64,000 nt of DNA, taken from contig OX359267.1 of assembly GCA_947179155.2 (NCBI GenBank), positions 56,124,792-56,188,791 on the forward strand, in the 5' to 3' direction. The DNA is from Hedera helix (taxonomy: Eukaryota > Streptophyta > Magnoliopsida > Apiales > Araliaceae). A model generated the notes under the pieces. The model saw only the letters and a program-made list of their open reading frames with translations. It was not told the DNA's origin and did not search any database. Position numbers and translations under genes: made by a program. This document shows positions 28,622 to 40,499 of the stretch, one piece after another; positions within the stretch are counted from its first letter, which is position 1, and each line of letters begins with the position of its first letter.

Positions 28622-31600
28622 AACACAGTCGCATTGCCTCAAAAATGTAATTTAAATTTTTAGCTTTCCTCATCTTCTCCGTCAAAATTGCACTACTCAT
28701 CTCCCCATAAACACGTCTGACTAATAGCACAAATTTGATGTTGGTGTCATCTAATGTATCTTTTATTAATCTATTTGGACTTCGGAGTATGAGAATGAAA
28801 TAAATTTGCTTGCAATAATCTTTTGTGATATAGAATGTCAAAAGTAAATTGCCTAGTGTTTCCAAATTAGACCAGAGCTTCGTAAATTTCCAGCATAAAC
28901 CATCTCAGATAAGCCTTTTCGTCTTTCCCCTGGCTTAAACAAGCCAGCAGCCGAACCCCTCACTCTGCATCTTGTGCAGAGAAGAACAGACATCAACTTT
29001 CAATTAATATTAATACTGAATTTTAGCCTAAATATGTGCATTATACTTTCCACGGACGCTTTTTGCAAATTCTTCCATCTATGTCGATCACAAAGAATGG
29101 AGAAAAATAGAATTTATGTCTAAAGCGTGTAGAATTCAGTAAAAGATTTGATGTTACAACTGATGTAGTAAAAAAATGAAAGCCATTAATTATATATAAA
29201 TTCCCCTAAAATAAACTTACCAAAAAACTATCAACATTGTATAGCCATAAGCACAACATTATTATTTTGTCAAATATGGTATGCCGGTGCAACGAGACCC
29301 GTCTCTCAGGGAGATCATAACTGTGTAGCAGATGACCGAGATCATATTACCAATAACCGTATATTTTTGCCAACTAGTTATAAGCTATTCTGCTTCAACA
29401 AAATAACTATCTAGAGTTAATTGTGAATCAACAGTGCAGATTTCATTAAAAAGCAAGACACCGAAATAATTATCTAGAGTTAATAAAGCAATAACAAATG
29501 CCCATGAAGGTTTGTAATACATATACTGTTGAAAGAATCATTCATCACTAAGGTGATCATCATAGCAAAAGACCTATTGGTTACAACCCTTGCCAAATAA
29601 AACCAAAAGAAACAAGAAATTGGGTGTATAGACCGAACCTTCTGCAATAAAGTTAGTTTAAAGGAATCTTTCTCTACTAATGTCAAAAATGCATGTACCA
29701 CACTTCCTTCCATCACACTTTTAAAGGCAAAAAGCTTCATGCCAGGAAAATAGACGGAAAACTTAAATTTTTTGTCTAATTTTTTTATGATTGTATTTTT
29801 TAATAAACGAAAAAGTAAAGAAATGGGCTGAAATCCACTTATACAAATCAAATTGGGGTCCATAAGGGGATTCCTACCATTACCAAGGAATTGCTCTCAT
29901 CTGTCCCGCCACTGTACCGATACAGTGTTTTTGAAGTATTATCACGTAATGTCTTATTAAGTTAAAAATAAATACATATATTTAAAAAAATAATTAATAT
30001 TATCTTTTTTAGTTAAAAATAAATTTAAATATTAATATTATCTTTATATTAAAATAAAATAGTGTTACTTAATTAGATAGAACATAGTAAAAAAATCAAA
30101 GTTATATTTAATTCTTGGGATAATATTAAAAACTAAATAGTTAATACTTACTTAAAATTCTTAAAAGACAAATATTAAGAGACAAAAACACTTATCTAAA
30201 ACAATATTTAAAAAAGGACAGAAGGAGTATAAAATAAGAGAAAAAATAAGATCGATAATTAGATGTTTATATTTTATTGGTATGCAATATATGAATTCTA
30301 TGATTTGTGTATAATTTTTTAACTTAATATATATTATTTAATTAACATAATAACCCCGGGGGGATCATAAACGTAAAATATTTAATCGAAATCGTTAATA
30401 ATCGAATAATTTAATTAACTACGATTATGATTTTCTTATTTAACAACCACATTATATAATTTAATTATGATTATATTTTATAACCACAGCTACCCTTATT
30501 TCAAAGCGGCACATGTATATTTGGATCTGTTCAAGTTTTATTTATGGCAAAAGATTAAAGCACATATACGTGCAGCCTACTCAAACTAATTTTGTCACTG
30601 TCATTACTTGCCTGATTGATTGAAACATGTTTGATAGGAAGATGCAATATGATATGGACGGATATTGAAAATGTTTTATAGGAAGATGTTATATGATATG
30701 GACGGATATTAAAACAGTAGTATTATAACATGTTATTGATTTAAAACATTACGTGATAATGCTCTAAAAATACTAAATAACTTCACAAATTTTATGGTCT
30801 ATTATTTTCATTGCCAAATTGGGGAGCAAAAGGAGATTCCTGGTGGGACTTTTGTGCCCCCACACGCTGCACTCTATTTGAACAACTAATCATCACAAAA
30901 AAAAAATATATTCATTGTTCATAGGGCATTATTACATAAGGTCTTCGGGCCAATTATATATTTTCATCAATGGGCCCAGATACAAAAGATTTATTATACA
31001 TGTTAAAATAACAATATGTGATTGACTTGAGACATCACGTGACAATAACACAAAAACACGAAATAACTTTTCTCTCGTAGAGTTGATTATGAATAAAAAA
31101 GTCATAGTAAGTATAAATACACAAACACTTATTATAAAAATCAACCACAAAATTAACCTTGACCATTAGAAAGTAAGATTTTATATTGAAATTCGTGTCA
31201 TGTCCCACTTTTTAATAATTAAGATAAATATAGTGATTAGTTTTGTAATTGAATATTGTGTATGTAGACTTATCCAACAAATAATTACAAAGTTAATAGA
31301 TTTTTGAATAAATTTACAAACACAACAATAAAATATAATATCAAATATAATATTAATTTTGACCATTAAAAAGTGAGATCTAATACAAAAATTTATATTA
31401 TATTTTATTTTTTAATAATTAAAATAAATATAATGTGTAATATTATATATGTAGTATTGTCCTAGATTTTCAATAGGTATGGGGCAAATTAACATAAGAA
31501 AAATCATTGCATCTCACAATATTTGTCACTTCTAGATATCCAATCTGTAAAATCCAATTATTAACTGAATGCAATGAATCAGGCATGGTAAAGCTTTGGA

Positions 31601-32367
31601 AGGTATCACCAACTTATGAAAATGGACTCTTCTATAGGACTTTTAATATTCATATATTCGATTAATTTTATTTATTTACTAATTAAATCAGTTATTTTTG
31701 TCAACTCCAATTTTGAGTGGACATTGTTATTGACATTTTCTTTAACTTTATATTGTGGATCTGATAATATTTTATTGTTCACCTGTCTTAATTAGAGAAC
31801 AAATTAAATAAAGAATCAAAAGGTTTTTAACAAAAGTTATAAAATTCTTAAGATATAATACTCTTAACGTTAATAAACATATGCCTACACATTTTAAAAG
31901 TGCACGTCCAACACATGGTCCCATCAAATTTGTCCACGCGCACACACATGTAAATATAGAGAATTGATATTTTTATAAGAAAAATTGATATTTTTATAAG
32001 ACATCATTCACATAAATAGTAAATGAGGTCTATTTTTTTAAGATTTTACAAAATTATAAAAAAATTTGTAAAAATATTAATTCTCTAAATATATAATGTG
32101 TTTATATGACGGCTGATATTATCAAAATAAAAATAATATTGATGAAGCAAATTTTAAAGATATTTTATAATTATTTTAACAATATTTGATATTTTAAGCG
32201 ATATTTAACTTTTTAAGAGAACATTATTTTATTTATAATCATATCAACTGCCTTTTTTTTTCTTTCTTCTTTTAATAAAAAAATTTGCAAATTCATGTAA
32301 AAGAGTTTGACATTCCACGCAAATTTTTGGAGAAGATAACATTTATATAACTTTTGGACTATTTTAT
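28622..32367. other. Long gene-free intergenic stretch with diverged repeats
   Basis: The protease 3' UTR is followed by AT-rich DNA. A 127-codon minus-strand frame at 29480-29863 shows no family resemblance. Around 30720-31470 there are diverged direct repeats, for example GACCATTAGAAAGTAAGATT near 31161 and GACCATTAAAAAGTGAGATC near 31361. Nothing else supported. Confidence 0.6.
30628..30715. repeat. 44-bp tandem duplication
   Basis: Two copies of a unit containing ATAGGAAGATG, then ATATGATATGGACGGATATT, start at 30628 and 30672, differing at several positions. Confidence 0.85.
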
Positions 32368-32368
32368 A

Positions 32369-32495
32369 CACATAATATTAAAATACAATAATAAAATATT
32401 ATATCTTATTTAATTATTAAAAAATAAGGTCAATTTTATTTTTTACTAATAAAATGAGATGTAATATTTTATATTATATTTTAATGTTGTGTTGG
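32369..32495. repeat. Imperfect inverted repeat (hairpin), about 125 bp, MITE-like
   Basis: The left arm, from CATAATATTAAAATAC to about 32415, is matched in reverse complement by the right arm ending TATTTTAATGTTGTG near 32493. The loop is about 35 bp. The AT content makes small foldbacks common, but arm length (about 45 bp) favours a small palindromic MITE. Confidence 0.55.
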
Positions 32496-32867
32496 TAAAT
32501 TAGATATCTTTCGATTTTGTTTGGCCTTTCGCTCCCGTTAAAGGTCAAGGTTCTTCTGTCAATGTTTCCCGATTCAGTATTTAGTTTGGAATTAGGACAG
32601 CATAACTGTTTTAATACGTCGGAACTCTTGAATAAAATATCATTATTAAGGCATATTGAAGACCGTTGGATTGATTTTGTAGACTTAAATTATTGATTTT
32701 AGAATTGAAAAGAACACTTGTGATATGTTTGAACTCACTTACTCGTCGAAGACATATTTATACATATTTTTCCAAAAAATTTAGAATTAAATTCTATTAA
32801 AAATAGGCAAATTTAGAAAAAAAAATAAAAATAAAAATAATTAAATTAAAGGCAGATTAAAGACAAT

Positions 32868-33092
32868 ACTCCATTTATTTTGAAAAGACCGACTTAATTT
32901 AACCTTTTTAGTCAAATTAATTAATTTAAAATTTGATAATTAAGCATATTTATTTATATTTTTAAACATCTGAAAAATTAGACGTGATAAATTAAACGAA
33001 TTTTCTTATAGCCATAATCTCTTTATTTATATTTAAAGAATATAGAATAAATTTTGATTTTAACATCAGTCATTTTTCCACCACGGATGGAG
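32868..33092. mobile_element. Stowaway-like MITE with TA target duplication
   Basis: Starts CTCCATTTATTTTGAAAAG and ends CCACCACGGATGGAG; TA flanks both sides (32866-32867, 33093-33094). The CTCC(A/C)TCCG-type end is typical of Stowaway (Tc1/mariner) MITEs. About 225 bp. Confidence 0.65.
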
Positions 33093-33566
33093 TATTACGC
33101 AACCCAATGTGAAGGAAGAATGAACAAACAAACAAAGATCGACAGCTCGAACCACTCCTCTTTTACATAGTAACTTGATGGCATACAAATATATATGTTG
33201 ACCATACATCATGTACATGTTTTTTTCTTTTTCTTTTTCTTCTTACAATAGATCCGCAGCTACCGGCTCTGCATACAACCTATGAAGTTTACAAGCAATT
33301 CCATCAACACCATCATCCATAGTGTACTAGGTGCATTTCTATGACTAAATAACTATAGTTCGACTGACCCATTAAGAAATGGGGAATTGGGCCATGTCCA
33401 TTACAATGACCACACCAACAACAACAACAAAAACAAAAACCCACTTTCATTACAGTGAAGAGTTACCTTATTTTCTTTTCAAAAAAAACAGAAGAAAAAA
33501 AAACCCTTCTCCCACAACCAATACAGAATCAAGACATCCAAAACTCTTTCCAATCCAAAAAGGACT

Positions 33567-36500
33567 TTATAGATTGAAGCTTCTAATGCCATGATTGTGT
33601 TGACGCATGTCTGGTCTTGGTTCGTCTTCTCTTTTCCTCTTGAGCATAGACAAGGAAGATATGGTTTTAGCAGACACCACTTTTCTCACCAGTAATTTCC
33701 ACCTTGTGGCATCCTCACCCCTTTTCTCTGATTGCGCTTTCAATTTAAATTGCCTGAAACATGACACCACACCAAAAAATATCAAAACACATCTTTCACA
33801 CGTGTACGGTACGTAAAATAATCAAGACCAATATTTGACACATAATTCAATTTATATTCCATAGGATATTACCATATTGACAACCTTTTTGGCGTTTTCC
33901 AGTCAAATATCATAACTAAGTTCAGCATTTTGTTGGCCAAGGATTCAAAATATCAGGGAAATTGATGCGACAGACAGAGATTGAAAGAACATAACCAAAC
34001 AACAAACCGACCCTACTAGACAGCTAATTTGATAAGCGTTTCTGATAAATCAAAGATGTACCTAAATCACTTCCAACCATCCATCACAATATAGATGCTC
34101 CCTGGGGTAGGCTTAGACAAAGCACCGACTCTGTGTCCCACCCGAAGGAATTAGGTCGTTCCAATGAAGTTGGCTGTGCCTTTGTTTTTGGGCTTGCTCT
34201 TTTGTTTGATTCAATTAAAAACCATAGGTAAACAAAATTTTAACTTTATGCTATTATTTAGGTACTTTTCTTAATTGTCAAAGCAGCACTGATATCAAAT
34301 AATTTTTAACATTTAGTCATACTACCAATCACTCCTATAAGATGAAACAAGCCAATCCATATTATAGCAACTTAACCTTGGATTCATCGAAAGAAACAAT
34401 TTGAATCCGGGGTGGGGAGACTTAGTCCGACTGCGGTTGGGATACTCCACATTATCAAAAAAAAAAGAAAAAGAAAGAAACAATTTGATACTGTTCAAAT
34501 GAAAATGAAACCACTTAATTAAGCAATAAGTATTATGTAAACTAAAAAGCTGCCATTGGGCGCACAAGTCACTAATTGGAAGAGTTTTGATTACCTGCAT
34601 AGGGGAACTCTGCAGATATCAGGCTGGTCACAAATGGAGGAATGAAGTTTAAGGAGTTGCCACATCCTCTTGCACCTAATGCACCCTCCATTAAGCCTCC
34701 TCTTACAAGCAGCAAAATGTTTAATTGAATGTTGGAGGCCTTCACAAATTGAAAACTTGCTACATGGACCCTTGTTCTTGTTAGGTTCTATATCATGTGG
34801 TCCTACGCTAGTGCACCCTTCTGTACATATATGTTCCAAACATTCCATGGCTTCGCTCAACTGTAAATACAAGCTCTGCTCTTCTCTATGCCTTCTTGTT
34901 CTCTTTTTTCTCTATAATTTCAATCAATTACGATAATTAGCTATAGATCACCAATTTTATTTTAAGATAGATGACATTGTCACAACTAATATGGTTATTT
35001 TCCCAGTAAATATTGCATTGTTATAAGCTAATAAAGTACCATATATTAAATAAATTAGGTGTTTCCTCTGGAAAAACTTCTTCCAAAATTGAAATATAAG
35101 GGTAGGGTTTTGTTAACGTGGCATACCGATTCAGCTTCATCAATGAACTGCAGGATATCGAGTTCAAGAAGAGGGTCGTGATTTTGCAGGAACTGCCACC
35201 CTTCAGTATGCTCAACAGCCTTGAACTTATTATAAACCAGCTTCATGCATTTGAGGTAAAGATCCGGTGCATCACAAAGTCTAGCGAGTTGAAGTACATC
35301 CACCACATTCTCAATAGTAAGCCACCGAGCCAACGCTTTAGTGCACCTTTGCTTCAGCTGTGGCACTTGGTACACATGAGACAGAGCTAGTAGATGAATC
35401 CCATATTTCTCCAGTTCATCCTCTGTGCACCTGAACCCAAGTGCATTTTAGTAATTCTATACTTTTTTTTTGCTAAATTAATTCTACACCTTTTTACCTT
35501 AGAAGAAGATTAATTAGACATAAAAACACATTTCATATGAAGCCAATTGGCATATAACAGAAAAGTCATTTTATATAATTAAATTAATTATTATATACAT
35601 GGGAGGCGGGCCGAAAGTGAGCCAAGTGTAATACAAGGAAGAGAGTACCATTATTTTCATAGCAAAAATTTAATATCTTAGGCTGATATAATTTCTCACT
35701 TGATATATTCATACTAAATATCATGCCAATTTTTTAACAGTATTATTTAAAACAGATAAAATTTGAAACCGTTAACAAAATGGCTAAAATTCCTATTGAA
35801 AAATATAGCATATTTTTGCTGCTAATATTAAATGCATTCCACATTTGGGTAAATTTTACTCGTGCACATTACTTGAAAAAAAATAAATGCATTTTTTAGA
35901 TTAATTTTTAATATAATAATTAATATTTTTAATAGTGAAAAAAAAATTATAAAACAAGAACGTGAGCCAGCTGTCACTTGTCATGTTGATTGATTATTTA
36001 GAACAATTCAAGCCGGTCCAGTTGCGATTCTGATTTTTCTAGCTAGCATTTGGGGAGCGACAGAATTATTAAATAAAGTATAAAATAGTACTAAAAATAA
36101 AAATAAAAAAATAGAGGCGTGTGTTTGGGAACTTACTTGGAGGAATAGAGGAATCGAACGAAGATGGAAACGGCGTCGCAAGGAACGCCGAGGATCTGAA
36201 TAGTCCTCTCGGAGCTCCGGTGCTTTCTTGGGCTATCTATGATGCTCTCCAGTACAGGCGAAGCCGACGCCTAGATTTTTAGAAAAAAGAAGAATTCAGT
36301 CTATTATGTTTAAAATTCTAATGCTGAAAATTTTAAGGAAGAAAAATCTGAAATGTATATTTGCATTAGAAAAAGAAAAACTGAGAATTTTCTTCTGAAG
36401 TACTTGAACAATAGAGCAGAGTTTCGAAATTGATTAGCAGATTGAAGACGAATCATTTGCTAATGAAAATGGAGAACTCAGTTGGATTTAGATCGAGTAC

Positions 36501-36690
36501 TTATGCTGATTGTTGAATAGTTATGATAAAGAAATAGGTTTACCAAGATGCTAGCCTGCGCCGGAATTCGTAGTCCGCCAGAGGTAAGGATTTGTACGTC
36601 AGCTTCGGTCATCCCGCCGGAGCTATGGTCGGAGTCAGCTGGAAATGGAGGATGACCGTTCAAGTCGTCGGAAAAGTTATTCGGCGACAT
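33567..36690 (-). CDS. BTB/POZ and TAZ domain-containing protein (BT1/BT2-like), 362 aa
   Basis: BT proteins are plant-specific adaptors linking CUL3 ubiquitin ligases, calmodulin and bromodomain proteins; family members respond to nitrate, auxin, light and sugar. Exons on the minus strand: 36690-36544, 36270-36137, 35430-35127, 34911-34595 and 33753-33567, GT-AG and in phase. The BTB domain starts near residue 27 (MTEADVQILTSGGLRIPAQ) and includes ASPVLESIIDSPRKHRSSER. A helical BACK-like region follows (LARWLTIENVVDVLQLARL). A basic patch RKKRTRRHREEQ at about 196 precedes the TAZ zinc finger (about 215-300) with CEGLQHSIKHFAACKRR, GGCIRCKRMWQLLKLHSSIC and CRVPLCRQFK. The C-terminal WKLLVRKVVSAKTISSL is the likely calmodulin-binding helix. 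Length is normal. BT1 versus BT2 cannot be decided by eye. Confidence 0.95.
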
Positions 36691-36790
36691 CAGTATTTCT
36701 TGTGTGGAATTTTTTTGATAGAAAGAGAGATTGCTTTAGTTTTTGGAATTTTTTTGGTCTGCCAATTCAACAACCTCCTCTGCCATCGGT

Positions 36791-36796
36791 TTTATA
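36791..36796 (-). promoter_or_regulatory. TATA box of the BT gene
   Basis: TATAAA on the minus strand lies about 100 bp upstream of the ATG, suggesting a leader of about 70 nt. Confidence 0.65.
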
Positions 36797-36799
36797 GAC

Positions 36800-38046
36800 A
36801 ACAAAGCCGGAGAGCTGTAAAACAACTGGGAATACGCAGTAAATTAGTAAAATATTTTCAATTGCAAGAAAACCGACTAGGCGTTTTCTGGGGTTGTGCG
36901 AACCACGTCTTGGACCATTGTATCTATCCATCTATTTGAATTGAACGACTAAAATATAAAAGTAACCATAATACTCGCAGGTTAGGTTATTTTATTTGTA
37001 AAAAATATATTTAAAATTAAATTATTTATTTTAATTTAATATTAATTTTTATTATTTAATCATTTGATAAAAAATTATTAATTCTTTAATATTGAACTAT
37101 TAATACTATAAAGTCATTTAATAATTTAAAATGAAAAAATTATTAATCTTAAATTTTTTATCGAATTATATAATCCCATATAAATAGGATTACCTCTAAA
37201 ATTATTTTTTGTAATGTAATTTTATTTTATCATTTGTAAATTATTTTTTTCTGATTATTTGTTATTTTGTTTAAAAGAATTACCTTTTTAATTTTTTGTA
37301 TTGTAATTTTTGCATTAATTGTAATAATTTATAATTTTAATATATTATTTGATAAATTAAAAAAAAAAAAAAAGGGAAGACGGAACAAAAGGCACGAGCT
37401 ATAAATAGCACGTTACTCGGATCGTTCGTCGGCGAGTGCCATTTTAATTTATTGGATTGGAGGCACTATAAAGAGTAGTAATCAAATTAACAAACACTTA
37501 TATTATACAGTAATTATTTTCTTTTGACGAATGCAACTGCTATTCTTCGTGGAACTTCATTGCCTTCACTCCACGTGGTCAGTCATTTCCTACACAATTA
37601 CAGGAATTAATTAAGCAGAGATGCTCTCATGCATTATGTTAGCCGGTATGAAGCAAAATCAATTTTCGTTTCAAATGAAACGTCCTTTTTTATATATACA
37701 TAGAAAATATATACATAAGAAATTTAGGATGGACTAATTAATCGGAGACTGGTCAAACATTTGACGGCTGGACTATGCAATCAAATTATGACTTCTCCTA
37801 TGTAATGGCAATCAATCAATCAATCAATCCGCTTCTTTTATTTTTACAGGAGTATCATGCACGCGCAATGAATGTAAAGCAATCTGCGCAAGCCCAACTT
37901 TCATTAGCTACCTACTTATTATACGTGACCATGTTAATCATGATTTCGCATAAAGTTCTAATTGTCAAATCTCAATATATATATATATGTAAATTGAGAA
38001 TGCTTTATAAGTATATATTTGGTATGAATTTTTATAAAATATATAT
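36800..38046. other. AT-rich intergenic DNA
   Basis: No gene seen. An (AATC)n tract lies at about 37808-37830 and an A-rich run at 37358-37374. Confidence 0.6.
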
Positions 38047-38345
38047 TATTAAAAATCAAAAAAATGGTTAAAATTAAAAATTAAAAATTAAAAATCGAAG
38101 TCTAAACACTTATTGAATGTAGGGTTTATTAATTAGGATTTAAGATTTATTAACTAAAATTTAAAATTTATTAATCCAGGCTTTGGTCTAAATTAAATAG
38201 AATTTAAGTTTATAAATTAGAGTTTAGAGTTTATTAATTAAAATTTAGGGTTAAAAAATTATAAACCTTAAACCCTAACTCCTAATTAATAAATTTAAAC
38301 TATAGGTAATATAGGTCAAAATTCTAATTAATATAGGCTAAACTC
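38047..38345. repeat. Degenerate short repeats of AATTTAGGGTTTATTAATTA type
   Basis: Many imperfect units mixing TTTATTAATTA, ATTTAAGATTTATTAA and telomere-like AAACCTTAAACCCTAACTCC (about 38260) fill this segment; AAATTAAAA repeats open it. Probably an old interstitial telomere-like array that has decayed. Confidence 0.5.
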
Positions 38346-38942
38346 TTATTTTTTTTTTACCGTTTGCTAATATTATTAGCAGATGCGGTATTTTTTAGTT
38401 TAATTATTGTATGAGTAGTTCAAATTAAAAGAAAGAAAAATTGTTATATACTGTAATTCGGACATTACAAATATTATCACCACTTGCTCGTGCATTTTCT
38501 CATCACTACTGTTTTAAATATAGAGTGCTGTTTAACATCTAGCTCATACAAATGTTTTATCTTAATCATAATTTTAAATTAACCATTGAATGCATTCATC
38601 CATTGGAAAATATAGTCTAAATGGCATATTATCAATTTTAATAATATTTTTAATTATCAAATCACAGAAACTAAAACTTATTATTGCAAATAAACGCCTA
38701 CATAAAACCTTAATAATAATAATTATTATTATTATTATAATAAAAGTAGAACGAACTTAGATGGAATGGAAGTAGTATTTTTCTTACGCCACTTACGACA
38801 AGTCCAAATTAAGTCGGAACATAGGATTGGGCTGTGTAGAGAATGGGTTGAGAACCAAACACAACATATTGTTCCAGTCCAACATCGTCTATAGAATGGG
38901 ACACATTTTCTCCAGTATAGCTTTTCAAATAGATGTAATTTG

Positions 38943-39264
38943 ATTAAGAAGGGAATGGCCCAAAAATAATTTTTGGATCAGGACATTCAACAATTGCTAA
39001 GTTTTTCCTCTATCAAAGTATTATGAAATTGTTGGGGCAGCCCACATCCAATGAGGCCCGCAACTCTATTTCTTAGCAACTTCCTACTCTCTTCGAGACT
39101 CTCATTAAGAAGGGAATGGCCCAAAAATAATTTTTGGATCAGGACATTCAACAATTGCTAAGTTTTTCCTCTATCAAAGTATTATGAAATTGTTGGGGCA
39201 GCCCACATCCAATGAGGCCCGCAACTCTATTTCTTAGCAACTTCCTACTCTCTTCGAGACTCTC
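38943..39264. repeat. 161-bp perfect tandem duplication
   Basis: Units 38943-39103 and 39104-39264, each containing AAGAAGGGAATGGCCC and GGGGCAGCCCACATCC, appear identical apart from the very edge. Confidence 0.95.
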
Positions 39265-39290
39265 TCAAGATTGTCTTGCAAAATCTATTA

Positions 39291-39474
39291 CTCCATCAGT
39301 GTTCACGAGAGTAGTCCCCTTGACATTTTAAAATTAATTTATGAATTATAAATTTTAATAGTAGTGTAATTCAAATCATATCTTATTTTCAACTATGTAA
39401 CAAATATTTGTAAGAAAAATATTTCTTTTTTGTTAAATCTTAAAACTCCCCAAAAAGGTTTAGATCGAAGGGAG
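39291..39474. mobile_element. Stowaway-like MITE with TA target duplication
   Basis: Left end CTCCATCAGTGTTCACG and right end TAGATCGAAGGGAG are imperfect inverted repeats of the CTCCCTCCGT class; TA flanks both sides. About 184 bp. Confidence 0.55.
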
Positions 39475-40139
39475 TATAAACCTAGTGAAATAGGTCCATT
39501 ATTCCGGATTTCAGTAAACAAGGTCAGACATAAATAAATAAAAATGTTGAATTTTTAGTATGGGAAATAGGAGAATATGAAGAGACATTGTGATAGACAC
39601 TTGGTATGCTAGAAATATGTTTGTTACGTTGCCGCCTGTGTTTTTATTTTAATTTAATACATTTTGAGTTGATTTGTTGTTCGTTATTCATTAATTTCAT
39701 TTTAATTTATTCAATGTGAACTCTAATTTTTATTCATATATATATATATATATATATATGATTTTGTGGCTAAGTATTCAACTTTATACCCTCTCTATTG
39801 GAATTTGGAACTACATGAATCTGTTGTTAATTAGGATCTGAGAAGCACAATTCCTCGACTCTTCATCCTAAGATCGAGAGCAGCTATTCTGGGAGATTGG
39901 TTAGTTTTCTTTTTCTCAGTACGAAATCTCATATGGAATAGCTTAACTAATAAAGAAACATATACTTCCATAACTGGATCTTTTCAGACCACAAGATTCT
40001 TTTCTCAACTTCTTTATGTGGCACATATAGGTCTTTCCATGCAGTTTCTTGATATAACATTTCATGCGGGAAAAGAAAAAAAAAACCAACTTCTTTGTTT
40101 ATTTATTTGGCGATCCTTCTAATTGAGCTTTGATTAATA

Positions 40140-40460
40140 AGAAATACAACCCCAAGGCTGGCTCGATAGTCAAGAAGATTTGCTTATTTTCTTGACCTTT
40201 TGAATTCGAACCTTGGACCCAAAACCCAGGAAAGTTCTTTTGAATACACATCAAGCCGATGCCAATGTCCTGAATTCTCTTGAATACATCAAGCCAACGA
40301 TGCCGATGTGGGGTTCTGAATTCTCCTGAATAAATTAAGCCGATGTCAATGTGGGCTTCTGAATACAATTGATCTTTTCGAACTTTGGGATTAACACCAA
40401 GGAGAATTCTCTTAAATACATCACGCGCGGATGCCGACGTGGAGTTCTGAAGACAATTAA
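40140..40460. repeat. Degenerate tandem repeat around GAATAC-ATCAAGCCGATGCC
   Basis: About four imperfect units combine a GAATTCTCTTGAATAC word, an AAGCCGATGCCGATGTGG-like word and GTTCTGAAT. The segment opens with GGCTGGCTCGATAGTCAAG and resembles non-coding repeat DNA. An open minus-strand frame of 130 codons across it has an internally repetitive product (DVFKRI twice) and looks like a by-product of the repeat. Confidence 0.55.
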
Positions 40461-40499
40461 TCTTATATTTAGAATAAAGAAAATAATACAAAATACTTT

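Noticed and set aside
29480..29863. 127-codon minus-strand frame between the protease and BT genes
   Set aside because: No family resemblance, no promoter or intron structure noticed, and composition like surrounding intergenic DNA.
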